Below, piece by piece: positions 1-10,984 of a DNA stretch of 64,000 nucleotides. The stretch is taken from positions 1,244,001-1,308,000 of the forward strand of contig JAQFVV010000257.1 in NCBI GenBank assembly GCA_028023455.1, in the 5' to 3' direction. Each line of letters begins with the position of its first letter. The stretch's first letter is position 1. Both the position numbers and the translations under genes were made by a program. The notes below the pieces were generated by a model that did not search any database, was not told the origin of the DNA, and saw only the letters and a program-made list of their open reading frames with translations. The stretch is from Epiperipatus broadwayi (taxonomy: Eukaryota; Onychophora; Udeonychophora; Euonychophora; Peripatidae).

Positions 1-75
1 ATATATTATAATATTGAAATGTTTTTTTATATATTGTTTTTCATTTGTTATGATAATGAGCAACCTATAAATATA

Positions 76-1094
76 CACCTGGGTCTCGTTTTACACGATA
101 GATAGGTTCCTCAGAAAACACGCGCAAACCAAATCGTGCAAAAATAGACGTAACTTACATTGAAAAAGGGGGGATGCGGTCTGTGATTTTTCAAAATTCG
201 CGTAAAAGCAAAGCACCAATGTAAAATTACTTTAAAATTCGCACAAAAAAAAAATAAAATAAAATATGACTAATAAAAAATTTGAAATTTGAAAAAAATT
301 GATACAAGACAAACTTTTTTTAACTATAATATTTAATTTCATTCAAAATAACACATTCATTTGCAAACAACTAGCGCCAACTTCATGCTCATGTTGTAAC
401 AGTGGTTTTCTGGTGACAACATAATTAGTAATTAATCTTTGAGACAATGATTTTATTAATTGTTTATGAAACTAACAACTAAAAATTAAATTCTTATTTT
501 TGTCTTTAATTTTCAATTCCGTTTAAAAATCAAATTTCACATTAATTTCAAGTCGCAGTAAGTAATTTTTAAATTGTTAATTACAATTAAAAATCAGATT
601 TTAATTTTTAATCGTCAAATTTAATTGTGCCCACTGCTATTACTGACCTTTTAAAAATAAACTTGTGGACACTAAATGATTAATAATTGATTACATTTTT
701 TTAAAAAAAAGCAAAAACAGAATGTGATTTAAAATGCAAAATTAACACGTACAATGTTTGAACAAATTTACATTATAATCTGATAAAATTTAATGTGTGT
801 TTATATAAAATGTGGAAATTATGATTTTAATTTCATTATTGCATAAAATCTTACATTATAAAGCACTGAAAATATTGAAATTACTAAGATGAAAGTCAAA
901 TTCCAATAATGTGCTATTACTTTCAATATAACTTAAGTGCGCAAAATTTATTATTTAAAGTAATAGCGCATTATCGGAGTTCATACACCTGGATCTCTTT
1001 TTACGTGGACTTATTTAACACACTTCCGGTGAAACACGAATCACATATCTTCAAAATTGTGTTAAATAAGTCCGCGTAAAAAGAGACCCAGGTG
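76..1094. mobile_element. TA-target non-autonomous DNA transposon (about 1.02 kb)
   Basis: Both ends carry CACCTGGGTCTC in inverted orientation (left end 76, right end 1094), flanked on each side by TA (74-75 and 1095-1096). Repeat copy 2 at 8391-8480 runs straight through the same point without this block, so it is a clean insertion with a TA target duplication. The interior is AT-rich with no usable open frame, so it would need a transposase in trans. TA duplications are typical of Tc1/mariner-like elements, but the terminal sequence is not one I recognise, so the superfamily is open. A second fold-back unit with the same terminus sits at its right end. Confidence 0.8.
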
Positions 1095-1096
1095 TA
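984..1096. mobile_element. Nested fold-back unit with 38-bp inverted arms
   Basis: Bases 984-1021 and 1059-1096 are inverted copies that match at 36 of 38 positions, separated by 37 bp. The unit begins and ends with TA and carries the same CACCTGG(G/A)TCTC terminus as the surrounding 1.0 kb element. It shares its right terminus with that element. It may be an independent MITE, or a duplicated end of the larger one. Confidence 0.75.
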
Positions 1097-2321
1097 TGCA
1101 TTTATAATGTTTTTGTTTTTTTATCTTGTTGCATATTAAAATTGATATAATGTATTTTATTTTCTTTTGCTTGAAGTTGCAAGAATATTTTATATATATA
1201 TGTAATTTATGTATTAATCTCTAATATAAAGGAACACATTTTAGAAATATATGTTGACATATCGCAGGGTGTGTGTGCATGTGTAACTGCTTATACAAAC
1301 ACATCAAAAGAATAGGTTATACATAATTAGTTTAAATATGGTAAATTATAAAGCAAGGCTTACATATGAATGGAAGTGAAATAAAACACAGGTTACATAT
1401 GAAATTTATTTTTTTGATATAATAAGTTAGGAAAGTCTTAAGTAAGCATTCCATGAAATATATTTTTTAATATCATTTTATGCCAGCTTATTTTAAAATT
1501 TCCAAAATGACAAACTTGTATATTAATGTTATTGGGTTGTGCTTATATAAATTTTGTATTAGTTCTATATTGAATTAATGTAATAATAAGCCATTTATCT
1601 AATTAGTAAATTTGGTTTTAAAGAAGGAAGGAAGGATAATATTAATAAATATTGTTATATATCTTAATTGGTTTTCGAGGTCTTATTAAAAATGTTGTTG
1701 TATTTATTTGTCTTGATTGTATTGTTTTAAATGATCATCATCATCGCTCACAGATAATAAGAATCATCATTCATAAATATTGAGCAATCCCTTGCAAATA
1801 TTAAGCGCTCGCAAATGTTAGTAAACTAGAATGTTGATTTACATTTAAGTATTTGGGGATTAAGCTTGATAGTAACCGAGTTTTAATAATTATAGGTGTA
1901 TAATAAGAAGCTAAAATTATGTTGTGCTCATGAGTTTTGATCATCTTCATCAAAGCTGAATATCGTATTTTTGATTGAAACACTGTTTCAAATGGTACTG
2001 TACATGAGTCATGCCCACCATTATCATTAAATAAAGTATAATCATTAAATCTAATGTTTAACATAATTAATATATTTAGTAAATAAGGATTTATAGAAAG
2101 TTGAATATTATGCATAGAGATTCATGATGATCAGTCATCATCACTAGTATTATTAAATTCTAGTTTTAACTATAAAAGTATTTTAGTAAATAAACATAAA
2201 CTTATATAAATGCTAGTGAATGTAATAATTAAATCCCAGTTTGACTTGGAATGATTTTAAAAAGTGCTTATGAGTTTATAAAGAGAAATTTATTGTTGCG
2301 AGTTCATTATAAAACTATGGC

Positions 2322-2379
2322 TGGTATCACCATCACTATTATTATCATTATTATTATATTATTGTCATCATCATTATTA
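2322..2379 (+). repeat. ATC/ATT trinucleotide tract in repeat A copy 1
   Basis: Impure ATC/ATT trinucleotide repeat of about 58 bp. The homologous tract in copy 2 (9682-9781) is nearly twice as long, so the microsatellite changed length after the two copies separated. Confidence 0.8.
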
Positions 2380-3546
2380 CCTTTATATTGTGATAAATAA
2401 TCTAGCTAAATGGCCATCAATATCAGTAATGGTCTTCACAATGCTTGGAAGCCATTAATAAGATTATACTTGTCTTTTCATCAATATACATAAAATGAGC
2501 TAGCAATATCTATAAGAGTTTTGATCTATATAAATTTGGTGATATGGGGATCTTATGATTTTATTGACATGAGTAAAATATAAGAGTGTCATTTTTTCAT
2601 TAGTCATCCAAGTCATGTGTAATAAAAATGTACCGAGTGAGTTTGAACTCAGTACACTCTAAACAGATATGTATCTAGATTTAAAACAATCTAGTGGCGC
2701 TCGTGGGAAAACACACATACTTAGATAAACTGAATAAAGAGTGATTTAATCCCTTTCCAACTTCATAATATTAACTTTATATGATACTTTTTTATAAGTT
2801 GTTATAAATAGCACCAGTGTGTTTATGTGACCATGAATGGTTGTATATACATGGAAAGAGGAATGAGAAGGATTCTTGGTTAAAAGAACCTATTATTGGA
2901 GTTAAGCAAAAGGCACTCCAGGGATCTCACAGTGGGTAATTTTATTCAGTTGCTATATTTAATATTTGTTTATTTGATGACAATGGCCAGTATGTTTTAT
3001 TGTTCAAATGACTTCCCAATATCTAAATATCATTAAATATTTAATAATGATAGTTTTAATTTTCATTGTTGTTATTTTAGGTATTGAGAAATGATATAAT
3101 TTATTTATTTCATTATTAGCGTGACAGAATTAATGTTTAGGATAGTTGCAATCGGGCTATGATGTTATATTTAATTAATTAGAAATAGACACCCAGATAG
3201 AGCACGATATGTATATGTTCTTATTTATATGTTAGCATCATCCTTATTTAATTATAAATTGTATTTTAGCTAATACAGTGAATTCATTTATCATTTAATT
3301 TTACTTGATTACAAATGATGAACTACTAGAGCATATCATATATCCTGTTTAATGTTTAGTTCTTGAATTATGGCAACTATCATTTTATCACTCATCAATA
3401 TATAGATTATAATCAGTTATAAAGTAACAGCCTTTTATCAACCTTTTTGTCAGTTCATCTTTATTTATTCATACTGTTACAAAGGCACAGATTATGAATA
3501 TATTGTAATAATTTCTATCTATTTATTGTCTGTTCTATTTATCTTT

Positions 3547-3574
3547 TCGTTACAATATATATATATTGTAACGA
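3547..3574. repeat. 28-bp perfect palindrome centred on (TA)n
   Basis: CGTTACAA, an AT alternating core, then TTGTAACG form a perfect inverted repeat. It lies at the right boundary of repeat family A copy 1, where copy 2 also ends in CGTTACAA plus (TA)n. Confidence 0.8.
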
Positions 3575-3811
3575 TATATAAATATGTCGTTACATTAATT
3601 TAAAATAAAAACTTAAAAGTTCGCAAATAAAAGTAAAAAACTAAACGCTAAAATTAAAATGTTTGTTAAACGTATATACATTCGCACAGATGCCAAACTT
3701 TAAAAATATTTTTTTTTTAAAAAAACAAATAAATAAGTATTTGAACGTACTTTTTTATATAAAAAAAAAAAGTACAAGATTTAAAAATAAAAACAGGTAT
3801 TAATTAATTCT

Positions 3812-4255
3812 TGTAATCTGTAAATGGAAATGATTGTTTATGAATTATCGAAAACCAAGCTAGCCTTGAGCTCTTGTATGATTAAAATGATCTGATGAAA
3901 GATAGATAAGAAAATAAAGAGAAATTAGCTTGACCAATGGAAGCACTAAGCCTTGGCTCGGACCCTAACGAAAGTGATGGATTAGTGACGTTTTGTTAAT
4001 TGAATCCGTGTGGATAATATAAAAAGGGAAATACAGTTTTTTCTGGAGTTCCAGCGTTGTGTGTTTGAGAGGTGCGGTAGGACGCACATACCACACTCTC
4101 TATTTAAAAAGAAAAATGAAAAGACTGTGATACCTTGAACCAGCTATTGCCATCTCCAGAACATTATCTTCCAATGGAGGCATCACAGGAATTAAAAGCA
4201 GAAACCTGGACTCTTCTACCGTGAGCTATGAACTTTATAAATTAACAACAACCAA
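3812..4255 (+). promoter_or_regulatory. LTR-like promoter region with CCAAT and TATA motifs
   Basis: This stretch is richer in G+C than its surroundings. It has a CCAAT motif near 3934 and ATATAAAAAGGG near 4017, followed about 30 bp later by a pyrimidine-rich GC-containing segment. It could be bounded by TGTAATCTG and AACAACA, an LTR-like layout of about 440 bp. I see no partner LTR, primer-binding site or target duplication, so a solo LTR is only an inference. The nearby integrase-like scrap is on the other strand. Confidence 0.25.
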
Positions 4256-4458
4256 AAAAGTAATTAAGAACTTTCGTCATTGATTTTTTTTAAAGATTCT
4301 GCTAATTGAAATTTTAAAATGAACTCTTATTTGATTTTCAAATTAATAATTGATTGTTTAAATTTATATAGTTAAGTTTTGCTAAAATCATTTCCATTTT
4401 TATTATTTTTATTTGTAGTAATATTTATTGCAGAAGTTATTAAATGCATTACATTTAA

Positions 4459-4690
4459 GTTGGGTATAGACGTTGCAGAGATTCGTTAGCAGTTGATTAT
4501 GTTGTGGTTTTCACATTCGATTAGAATATATGGGTCAACGATATCACTGCAAGCATCTTACGATGAATGCTAATGGGATTTGTATATTCCCTATGCAAGT
4601 GACGTTCATCGATGACTTTGTATTTTGATCGGTTGTGTTTAATTTGGAATGTTTTGACCGTGGAATCTGTGCAGCCGATCTATACCCAAC
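4459..4690. mobile_element. 232-bp MITE with GTTGGGTATAGA termini
   Basis: The first 12 bases, GTTGGGTATAGA, recur as a perfect inverted copy at the other end (TCTATACCCAAC). Beyond that, the arms stay alike with gaps (GTTGCAGAGATTC against GCTGCACAGATTCC). There is a second internal inverted pair built on GATGAA and TTCATC. The interior has no open frame. No certain target duplication is visible, so I do not assign a superfamily. Confidence 0.7.
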
Positions 4691-4864
4691 ATTTTTTAAA
4701 CAAATCTGTGCGAACGTATTTAAATGTTAAATTTAAGTCGGGCATGAATGGCTATATAGTTTTGTAAAGGTATATTAAGGGAGGGTAATCTTAGGTTATT
4801 CATTTCATAGTTGAATTGGTTCAATGGATTTGATATATTTGTGTAATTGTAGATGTAGTATGAG

Positions 4865-5215
4865 GTCCGCTACGGGCAGGATTATAGATATACGCCACAC
4901 ACCCTCTGTTTGCCTATGGATGGGTTTGTAAGTCGGCAGAAGACCGCAGTCCATTCCTATGGGGTTTTTTCTTTATTGTTCTACTTGCCAACAGATGTCA
5001 CATTCCTGTTGGTGGAGAGTCAATGTCTTCTCTATTTCTACTTATTGTTCAGATGTACTTTCCTGACAGTATAGTATTTTGTGTTGTCGTATCATGCTAC
5101 ATTGAATACATGAATGTATCAGATGGATTGGCGCCAGTTTGGTTGCGAAATTTGTTGCCTAAGGTTAAATCAGGGAAGAATATTTTCTTTTCAAATGCAG
5201 ATCTATGTAGTCTAT
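4865..5215 (-). pseudogene. Possible retroelement integrase scrap (zinc-binding region)
   Basis: Read on the minus strand, one frame gives ECDICWQVEQ, then a stop, then a GLLP stretch about 18 residues later and a VWRISI stretch. That spacing recalls the C-x2-C end of the HHCC zinc-binding domain of Ty3/gypsy integrases and the linker leading to the catalytic core. Upstream there are possible histidines but also stops. No catalytic D,D-35-E core can be followed. The resemblance is short and could be chance; a degraded unrelated protein is the alternative. The plus-strand 68-codon frame here has no protein-like features. Confidence 0.25.
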
Positions 5216-5239
5216 TCATACTTGACTAGCTAAATAAAA

Positions 5240-6280
5240 TATTAAACTCATTGAAACTTAGTTAAATGTAAAATTAAAAGTTAATATAAAAATGTAAAAT
5301 GTTAAACTTATTCCTCAAAATTTAAATGTTATTTTATATGTGCGTAAATAAATATTTTTATGTGTTAATTTCTGGCAGTGGCTTTTATTTATTGATATTT
5401 AAGATATAAATTAAGATATAGATTTTTATCTCTGCGTCTCCGCTGAGCTAGTGACATGGGCTAATGATCGGAATATTTAGATAAAGTGGAATCTTAACAG
5501 CGCGTATCTGCCTACTCTATAAATTTTTCTAGGCTCAAATGCCTAGATGGCGCCCTGGTAGTTGCAGATATTGTTTTTGTGGTTAGATTCGATCTTCACT
5601 TTCATTTCGATCGTTATAATATATATATTGTATGTATATGACTCATTTCAAACACACAGATATATTACTTAAAAAAAATTTCTTTTATATATATAGATTT
5701 ATGTGTACGTATATTGTATGTGTAATATATAGTTGATAAATTAATAAGTGGTGAATGAATATAATGTTGTAAGAAATAATATTTTAATATATTATTTTTC
5801 TTATTAAATAATTAATATATTCAGTTATTTAGCTTTATTTCTGTAAAATAAAACATTCAGAAAGTGTAAAATAAGGTGATCAGATTAGTAGATTAAGAGA
5901 TTGGTATTTGAAAATGTACACGTGCAAAAGAGTGTGAAAGAATAAGAACATCTGTATAAACACAAAAATGCTTTTACACCTATTTGTAATGGCTATAGAT
6001 TGCCAGCTTTGTTGTATTGTTTTTATCTGTATCTAAGATTTTTTTTTTTTAAGAGAGAGAGGTGCTTTGAGGAAATAAAGGTGATTATTAATTTTCTTGT
6101 AAAATCACGATAGTACATCAACTTGTCAAACTCTGATTATTTATCTTTTGTCTCAAGATAAGATATGCAGGTGGTCAGTTTCTTTGACCAAAGATTGGCA
6201 ATATAAATGAATGAAACTATTTAGAGAGGCTCAGTTTTTTTTTTAAAAGTTGTTGAAGGAAAGATGTGACAGTCAATTTT
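5240..6280. other. Non-coding AT-rich stretch, no gene seen
   Basis: No open frame of note. A short GC-richer patch at 5430-5600 contains TGGCGCCC (5548-5555) and a GATTCGATC word, but nothing around it completes an LTR or a tRNA-like structure. Near 5620 there is a short (TA)n tract. Confidence 0.6.
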
Positions 6281-6294
6281 TTTTAATATTGGGA

Positions 6295-6605
6295 AAAGGC
6301 AGTCACTCAGTCATTATTAGTAGGAGAGATGTAACTCAGTCATTATTATTAAGGAGAGATGTAACACAGTCATTATTATTAATTTAGAGACTCACTCAGT
6401 CAGTATTATTAATCAGAGATGTAAATGACTCAGTTTTTTTTACCTTATTATTAAACAGAAATGTTTAAAGGACACTCAGTCATTATTATTAAAGGGAGAT
6501 GTAACTCAGTATTATTTTTTTTAGAGAGACAGAGCAGTCACTCAGTATTATTATTTGAGAGAGACAGACAGAGATGTAACTCTCACTCAATTTTTCCCTC
6601 GTTAT
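6295..6605 (+). repeat. Degenerate minisatellite, about 30-40 bp unit
   Basis: Variants of GAGATGTAACTCAGTC followed by ATTATTATT recur about eight to nine times. Unit length varies because T runs and GAGA runs expand. Short frames on both strands here are by-products of the repetition and not genes. Confidence 0.75.
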
Positions 6606-6609
6606 TAAT

Positions 6610-8385
6610 GTTGAAAAAAAGGAAAAAAGGAAAGTGGGCGATTTGATTTTTTTTTTACTCTTTAAAAAATTGAACAAGGGAAAAGAAGGGAAAGACTATT
6701 GTATAAAGTCAAAATAGAAGAAGTAATTCCCAGAAATATTAATATTGGAAAAAGAGGGAAAGTGGAACAAAATTGAATTTATAAGAAGTTATTGACAATT
6801 CTATGAAATGAGATTAACATATTTTTTCTGAGTATAATACCATGACTCTGCATTGCTAAACCATTTTTTTCTGCTTCCTGATTAATACAGAATGAATTAA
6901 AATCGCTAATCTACTGTGGTCTCATATACCAACCAAATAATAACCAACAAAATGAAAGAGTTTGAAGCCAGCCACACAAGCTATATGAAATGCTTCTTTT
7001 GTGGTTCCTGGTCTATTAAAGGCTCATTACCTTTGGATGAATGGAGAAGGGGAAGGAAGAGGAAAAGGAAATGTATAAAATCCATATATAGCCAAATTTG
7101 AAGCTATGAATCAAATATTTGTTAAAGTTTACCTCAGTCATCTAAAGTGTCTACAGCGATTATTTTTTTAAAAATGGAAGAGACAAGCAAATCCACCAGT
7201 ACATACTTATTAACCCTTAAACCACTAATTATATTATTGGTTGTATGAGGTAAAAATCAAATCTTTTAATTGGCCAACTCACAAACTGAAGACAAAGCCT
7301 ATTGTTAAAACATATTCACCTATAATATTAAATTCAACTCAGATACATTTATAAAAAGTATATTACTAATTTTTCAGGTTATGTAAGAGAACAAAAGTTC
7401 TTTCAAAAATAAATTGCTATTTATTTATTATAAAATATATTCAATTTCGGCAAATATAAAGTGAATGTCTAAACAAAAAAGTGATGACGCAAACACTTTT
7501 TTTCAATGTTACGTTATTGAAAAGTAAAGATTTCTTTTTGCTAAATCTTAAATATTTTTACTAAAATCTTCAATATTTTTCGAAAATAATTTTGTTTTTT
7601 TAGTTTATTTTTTAAAAATTTTTTTAATTTTTCAAATATATTTTTTTTAAAACTTAAAATAAATTTGAAATGAAAATCCCCGGGTTTTTTTTTTTTTACT
7701 TTGATCAGGCGGTTTCTTTGTTCTTTCCAGCCAATCAGAATGTCTTTTTCAGCTGAGAGCATGCTAACAACCAATCACAACTGATGTTCTTTCTTTGTTT
7801 ATGTTTAAATGCATTTTTTTTTATTTTTTACTTGTAAAATAATTCGGAAGAGGGCACCATCTTACAGAACTTTTAAAAAACCTATTCAATACCTGTCAAA
7901 CGAATATTTTAGCATAAGAACTGGCAGAGTTAGAGTGACATCAGATGTCAACGATGAGCCTCTTAAGAGGCGGGAAATGGGTTAAAAAGTATTTATAATA
8001 GCTCTTTGTAAAATGGTAGAAGGAAGCCAATCAACAATAAATAATTTTAGAATTAAAGAAACAAGCAAGTCAATTGATTCATGTTTATCTTAACAGTATC
8101 TGCAATAACTTTCTTTTTTTTATGGAGCAAAGACAAGCAGTCTGAAAATTCAAACTCAGGACATTTATAAGAAGTGAAAGTGATCGGGTAACTATGAACT
8201 TTCTTTAACAGATTTTTATTCTTACTTATTAAAAGTAAACCTTAATTTACTGGTCAAAGCAATTTTTCTTTTGATACAGAAACATTAAAGACTTGTTTAT
8301 CTATAGTTATTTGCAATATCACACAACATAGCACAAACATAGTTTAAATCTTTACACTGAAATTTTTCATTATTTTTTATTATTT
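6610..8385. other. Non-coding stretch with homopolymer runs
   Basis: Holds long A and T runs and no supported gene. At 7731 and 7771 two CCAAT-type words (CCAATCAG, CCAATCAC) lie 40 bp apart, followed at 7958-7986 by a CCTCTTAAGAGG palindrome and GGGTTAA. With no coding sequence downstream, I do not call a promoter. Confidence 0.5.
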
Positions 8386-9681
8386 TTTTTTTATTATATA
8401 TTGTAATGTTGAAATGTTTTTTTTTTAATTGTTCTTCAGTTGTTAATGATAATGAGCAACCTATAAATATATCATTTATAATGTTTTTTTTTTTATTTTA
8501 TCTTGTTGCATATTAAAATTAATATCATGTATTTTATTTTCTTTTACTAAAAGGTTGCACGAATATTTTTTATATATGTAATTTGTGGGTATACATTTTA
8601 AACATATATGTTAACATTACCGAATGTGTGCATGTGTAACTGCTTATACAAACATGTCAAGGAATAGGTTATATATAAATAGTTTAGATGTGAGAAATTA
8701 TAGAGCAAGGCTTACATATGAATGGAAGTGAAATAAAACACACAGGATACATATGAAATTTATTTTATGATATAATAAGTTAGGAAAGACTTAAGTAAGC
8801 ATTCCATAAAATGTATTTTTTTAAGCCAGCTTATTTTAAAATATCCAGACATGACAAACCTATATATTAAGTTTATTTGCTTGTGCTTATATAAATTTTT
8901 ATATTAATTTTTGTATTGAATTAATGTAATAATAAGCCATTTATTTAATTGTTGATTTGATTTTAAAGAAAGAAAGAAGGAGTAATAGTATTAATAAAAT
9001 ATAATTATATATATCTTAATTGGTTTTCTGAGTTCTTATTAAAAAAAATATTGCTGTGTTTTTCTTGTCTTGATTCTATCATTTTAATTCATCATCATTG
9101 CTCGCAGTTATTAATTATTATCATTCGTAAATATTGAGCAATCACTTGCAAATATTAAGTGCTCGCAAAAGGTTAAGTAAACTAGAATGTTAATTTATCT
9201 TTGGGTATTTAAGGATTATGCTTGATAATAACCAAGTTTTAATAATTATAGGTGTATAAAGAAAGCTAAAATTATATATTCTGTCCATGAGTTTTGATCA
9301 TCCTTATCAAAGATGGATATCGTATTATTGGTTAAAATGTTTCAAATAATGCTATATAAGAGTTATGATCGCCATCATCATCATTAATAAATTATAATCA
9401 CTCAATCTAACGTTTAGCATAATTAATATATGTAGTAAATAAAGATTTATAGAAAGTTGAATCTTATGCAAAGAGATTCATGATGATCATTCATCATCAC
9501 TAGTATTATTAAATTCTAATCTTAACTATAAAAGTATTTTAGTAAATAACTATAAACTTATATGAATGCTAGTGAATGTAATATTTAAATCCCCATCTGA
9601 AATAGGATAATTTTTAATAGATGCCTATAGGTTTATAAAGATAAATTTATTGTTGTGAGTTTATTAATAAGCTATGGCTAG

Positions 9682-9781
9682 TATCATCATCATTATTAGT
9701 ATCATCATCACTATTATTATCATTATTATTATAATATCACTATTATTATCATTCATCATTATTATCATCATCATTATTACC
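9682..9781 (+). repeat. Expanded ATC/ATT trinucleotide tract in repeat A copy 2
   Basis: About 100 bp of impure ATC/ATT repeats, aligned with the shorter tract at 2322-2379 in copy 1. Confidence 0.8.
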
Positions 9782-10819
9782 TTTATATTGTGATAAATAA
9801 TCTAGTTAAATGGCCATCAATATCAATAATGGTCTTCACATGCTTGTTTGGAAGCCATTAATAGGATTATGCTTGTCTGTTCATCAAAATACATAAAATG
9901 AGCTAGCAATGTCTATAAGAATCTTTGATCTATAATATAAATTTTAGTAATATTGGGATCTTGTAATTTTATCGATATAGATAAAATGTAAGAATGTCAT
10001 TTTTTTTCATTAGTCATCCAAGTCATGTGTGATAAAAATGTACTGAATGAGTTTGAACTCAGTACACTCTAAACAGATATTTATCTAGATTTAAAAAACA
10101 ATCTAGTGGCGCTCGTGGGAAAACACATATACTTAGCTAAACTGAATAAAGAGTGATATAATCCCTTTCCAACTTCATAATATTAACTTTATATAATATA
10201 TATTTTATAAGTTGTCATGAATAGCACCAGTGTGTGCATGTGACCATGAATGGTCTTATATGGTTGGAAAGAAGAATAGGAAGGATTCTTTGTTAAAAAA
10301 AAACCTAGTATGAGAGCTAAGCATAATGCACTCCAGGAATCTCAAAGTGGGTAATTTTATTCAGTTGCTATATTTAATATTCTTTTATTTGATGACAATG
10401 GCCATTATGTTTTATTGTTCAAATGACGTCCCCAATATTTAGATATTATTAAATCTTTAATGATGATAGTTTTAATTGTCATTGTTGTTATTTTATATGG
10501 AGAAATGAGATAACTTATTTATTTCATTACTAATGTGACAGAATTAATGTTTAGGATAGTTGCAAATGGGTTATAATGTTATATTTAATTAATTAGAAAT
10601 AGACACCCAGATAGAGCATGATATGCATATATTCTTATTTATATGTTAGCATCATCCTTATTTAATTATAAATTGTATTTTGGCTAACACAGTAAATTCA
10701 TTTCTCAGTTAGTTTACTTGGTTACTAATGATGAACCACTGCAGCATATCATTATCCTGTTTAGTGTTTGGTTATTGAATTATGGCAACTATCATTTCAT
10801 CACTCATCTATTTATTATT

Positions 10820-10890
10820 TCTGTTACAAGGGTTCATCTTTCTGTTACAAATGTCCTTCTTTCCGTTACAAATGATTTCATTACCGTTAC
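10820..10890 (+). repeat. Short tandem array of GTTACAA-bearing 21-22 bp units
   Basis: Four units each begin with (C/T)(T/C)GTTACAA and are spaced about 21-22 bp apart. The last runs into (TA)n. Copy 1 has a looser version (near 3479 and 3550), so the array grew or decayed after duplication. The two overlapping short frames here are artefacts of the repeat. Confidence 0.7.
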
Positions 10891-10904
10891 AATATATATA
10901 TATA

Positions 10905-10972
10905 TGGATATCAAGCACAAAGATTATTTTCATATATATATATATGAAAATAATCTTTGTGCTTGATATCCA
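10905..10972. repeat. 68-bp perfect palindrome centred on (TA)n
   Basis: A 34-bp arm starting TGGATATCAAGCACAAAG is followed directly by its exact reverse complement, meeting in an alternating TA core. No mismatches. It adjoins the right end of repeat A copy 2 and could extrude as a cruciform. Confidence 0.9.
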
Positions 10973-10984
10973 AATATTAAGTCA

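Larger units (their letters stand above)
1..3574. repeat. Unknown long repeat family A, copy 1 (interrupted)
   Basis: This stretch matches 8391-10895 collinearly and in the same orientation, at roughly 85-88% identity by eye. Bases 1-75 match about 8391-8468, and 1097 onward matches 8469 onward. The 1.0 kb between is a DNA-element insertion listed separately. Shared landmarks are the GAGCAATC/TGCTCGCAAA segment near 1780-1815, an ATC/ATT-rich tract (2322-2379), the phrase TCTAGTGGCGCTCGTGGG near 2690, and a (TA)n tract preceded by GTTACAA at the right end. No conserved open frame exists in either copy, so this looks non-coding. Its left end lies outside the window. It could be a non-autonomous transposon, a pseudogene family or a segmental duplication. 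Confidence 0.85.
8391..10895. repeat. Unknown long repeat family A, copy 2 (uninterrupted)
   Basis: This is the direct copy of 1-75 plus 1097-3560. It keeps every landmark of copy 1: the GAGCAATC segment, TGCTCGCAAA, the trinucleotide tract, TCTAGTGGCGCTCGTGGG, and CGTTACAA with (TA)n at the right edge. It lacks the 1.0 kb DNA element, which makes it the empty-site reference. Small indels are scattered with no three-base bias, and stops occur in all frames. That fits non-coding drift and not a constrained gene. The 4.8 kb between the copies may or may not belong to the same unit. Confidence 0.85.

Noticed and set aside
5548-5555. TGGCGCCC, similar to a lysine-tRNA primer-binding site
   Set aside because: No LTR boundary precedes it, no matching LTR is found and the following bases do not continue the tRNA match.
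7731-7778. Two CCAAT motifs 40 bp apart, possible gene promoter
   Set aside because: No TATA, initiator or coding sequence follows within several kilobases.
7209-7986. TTAACCC at both ends in inverted orientation, piggyBac-like
   Set aside because: Only about 10 of 14 terminal bases agree and the interior has nothing transposase-like; TTAA is common in this composition.
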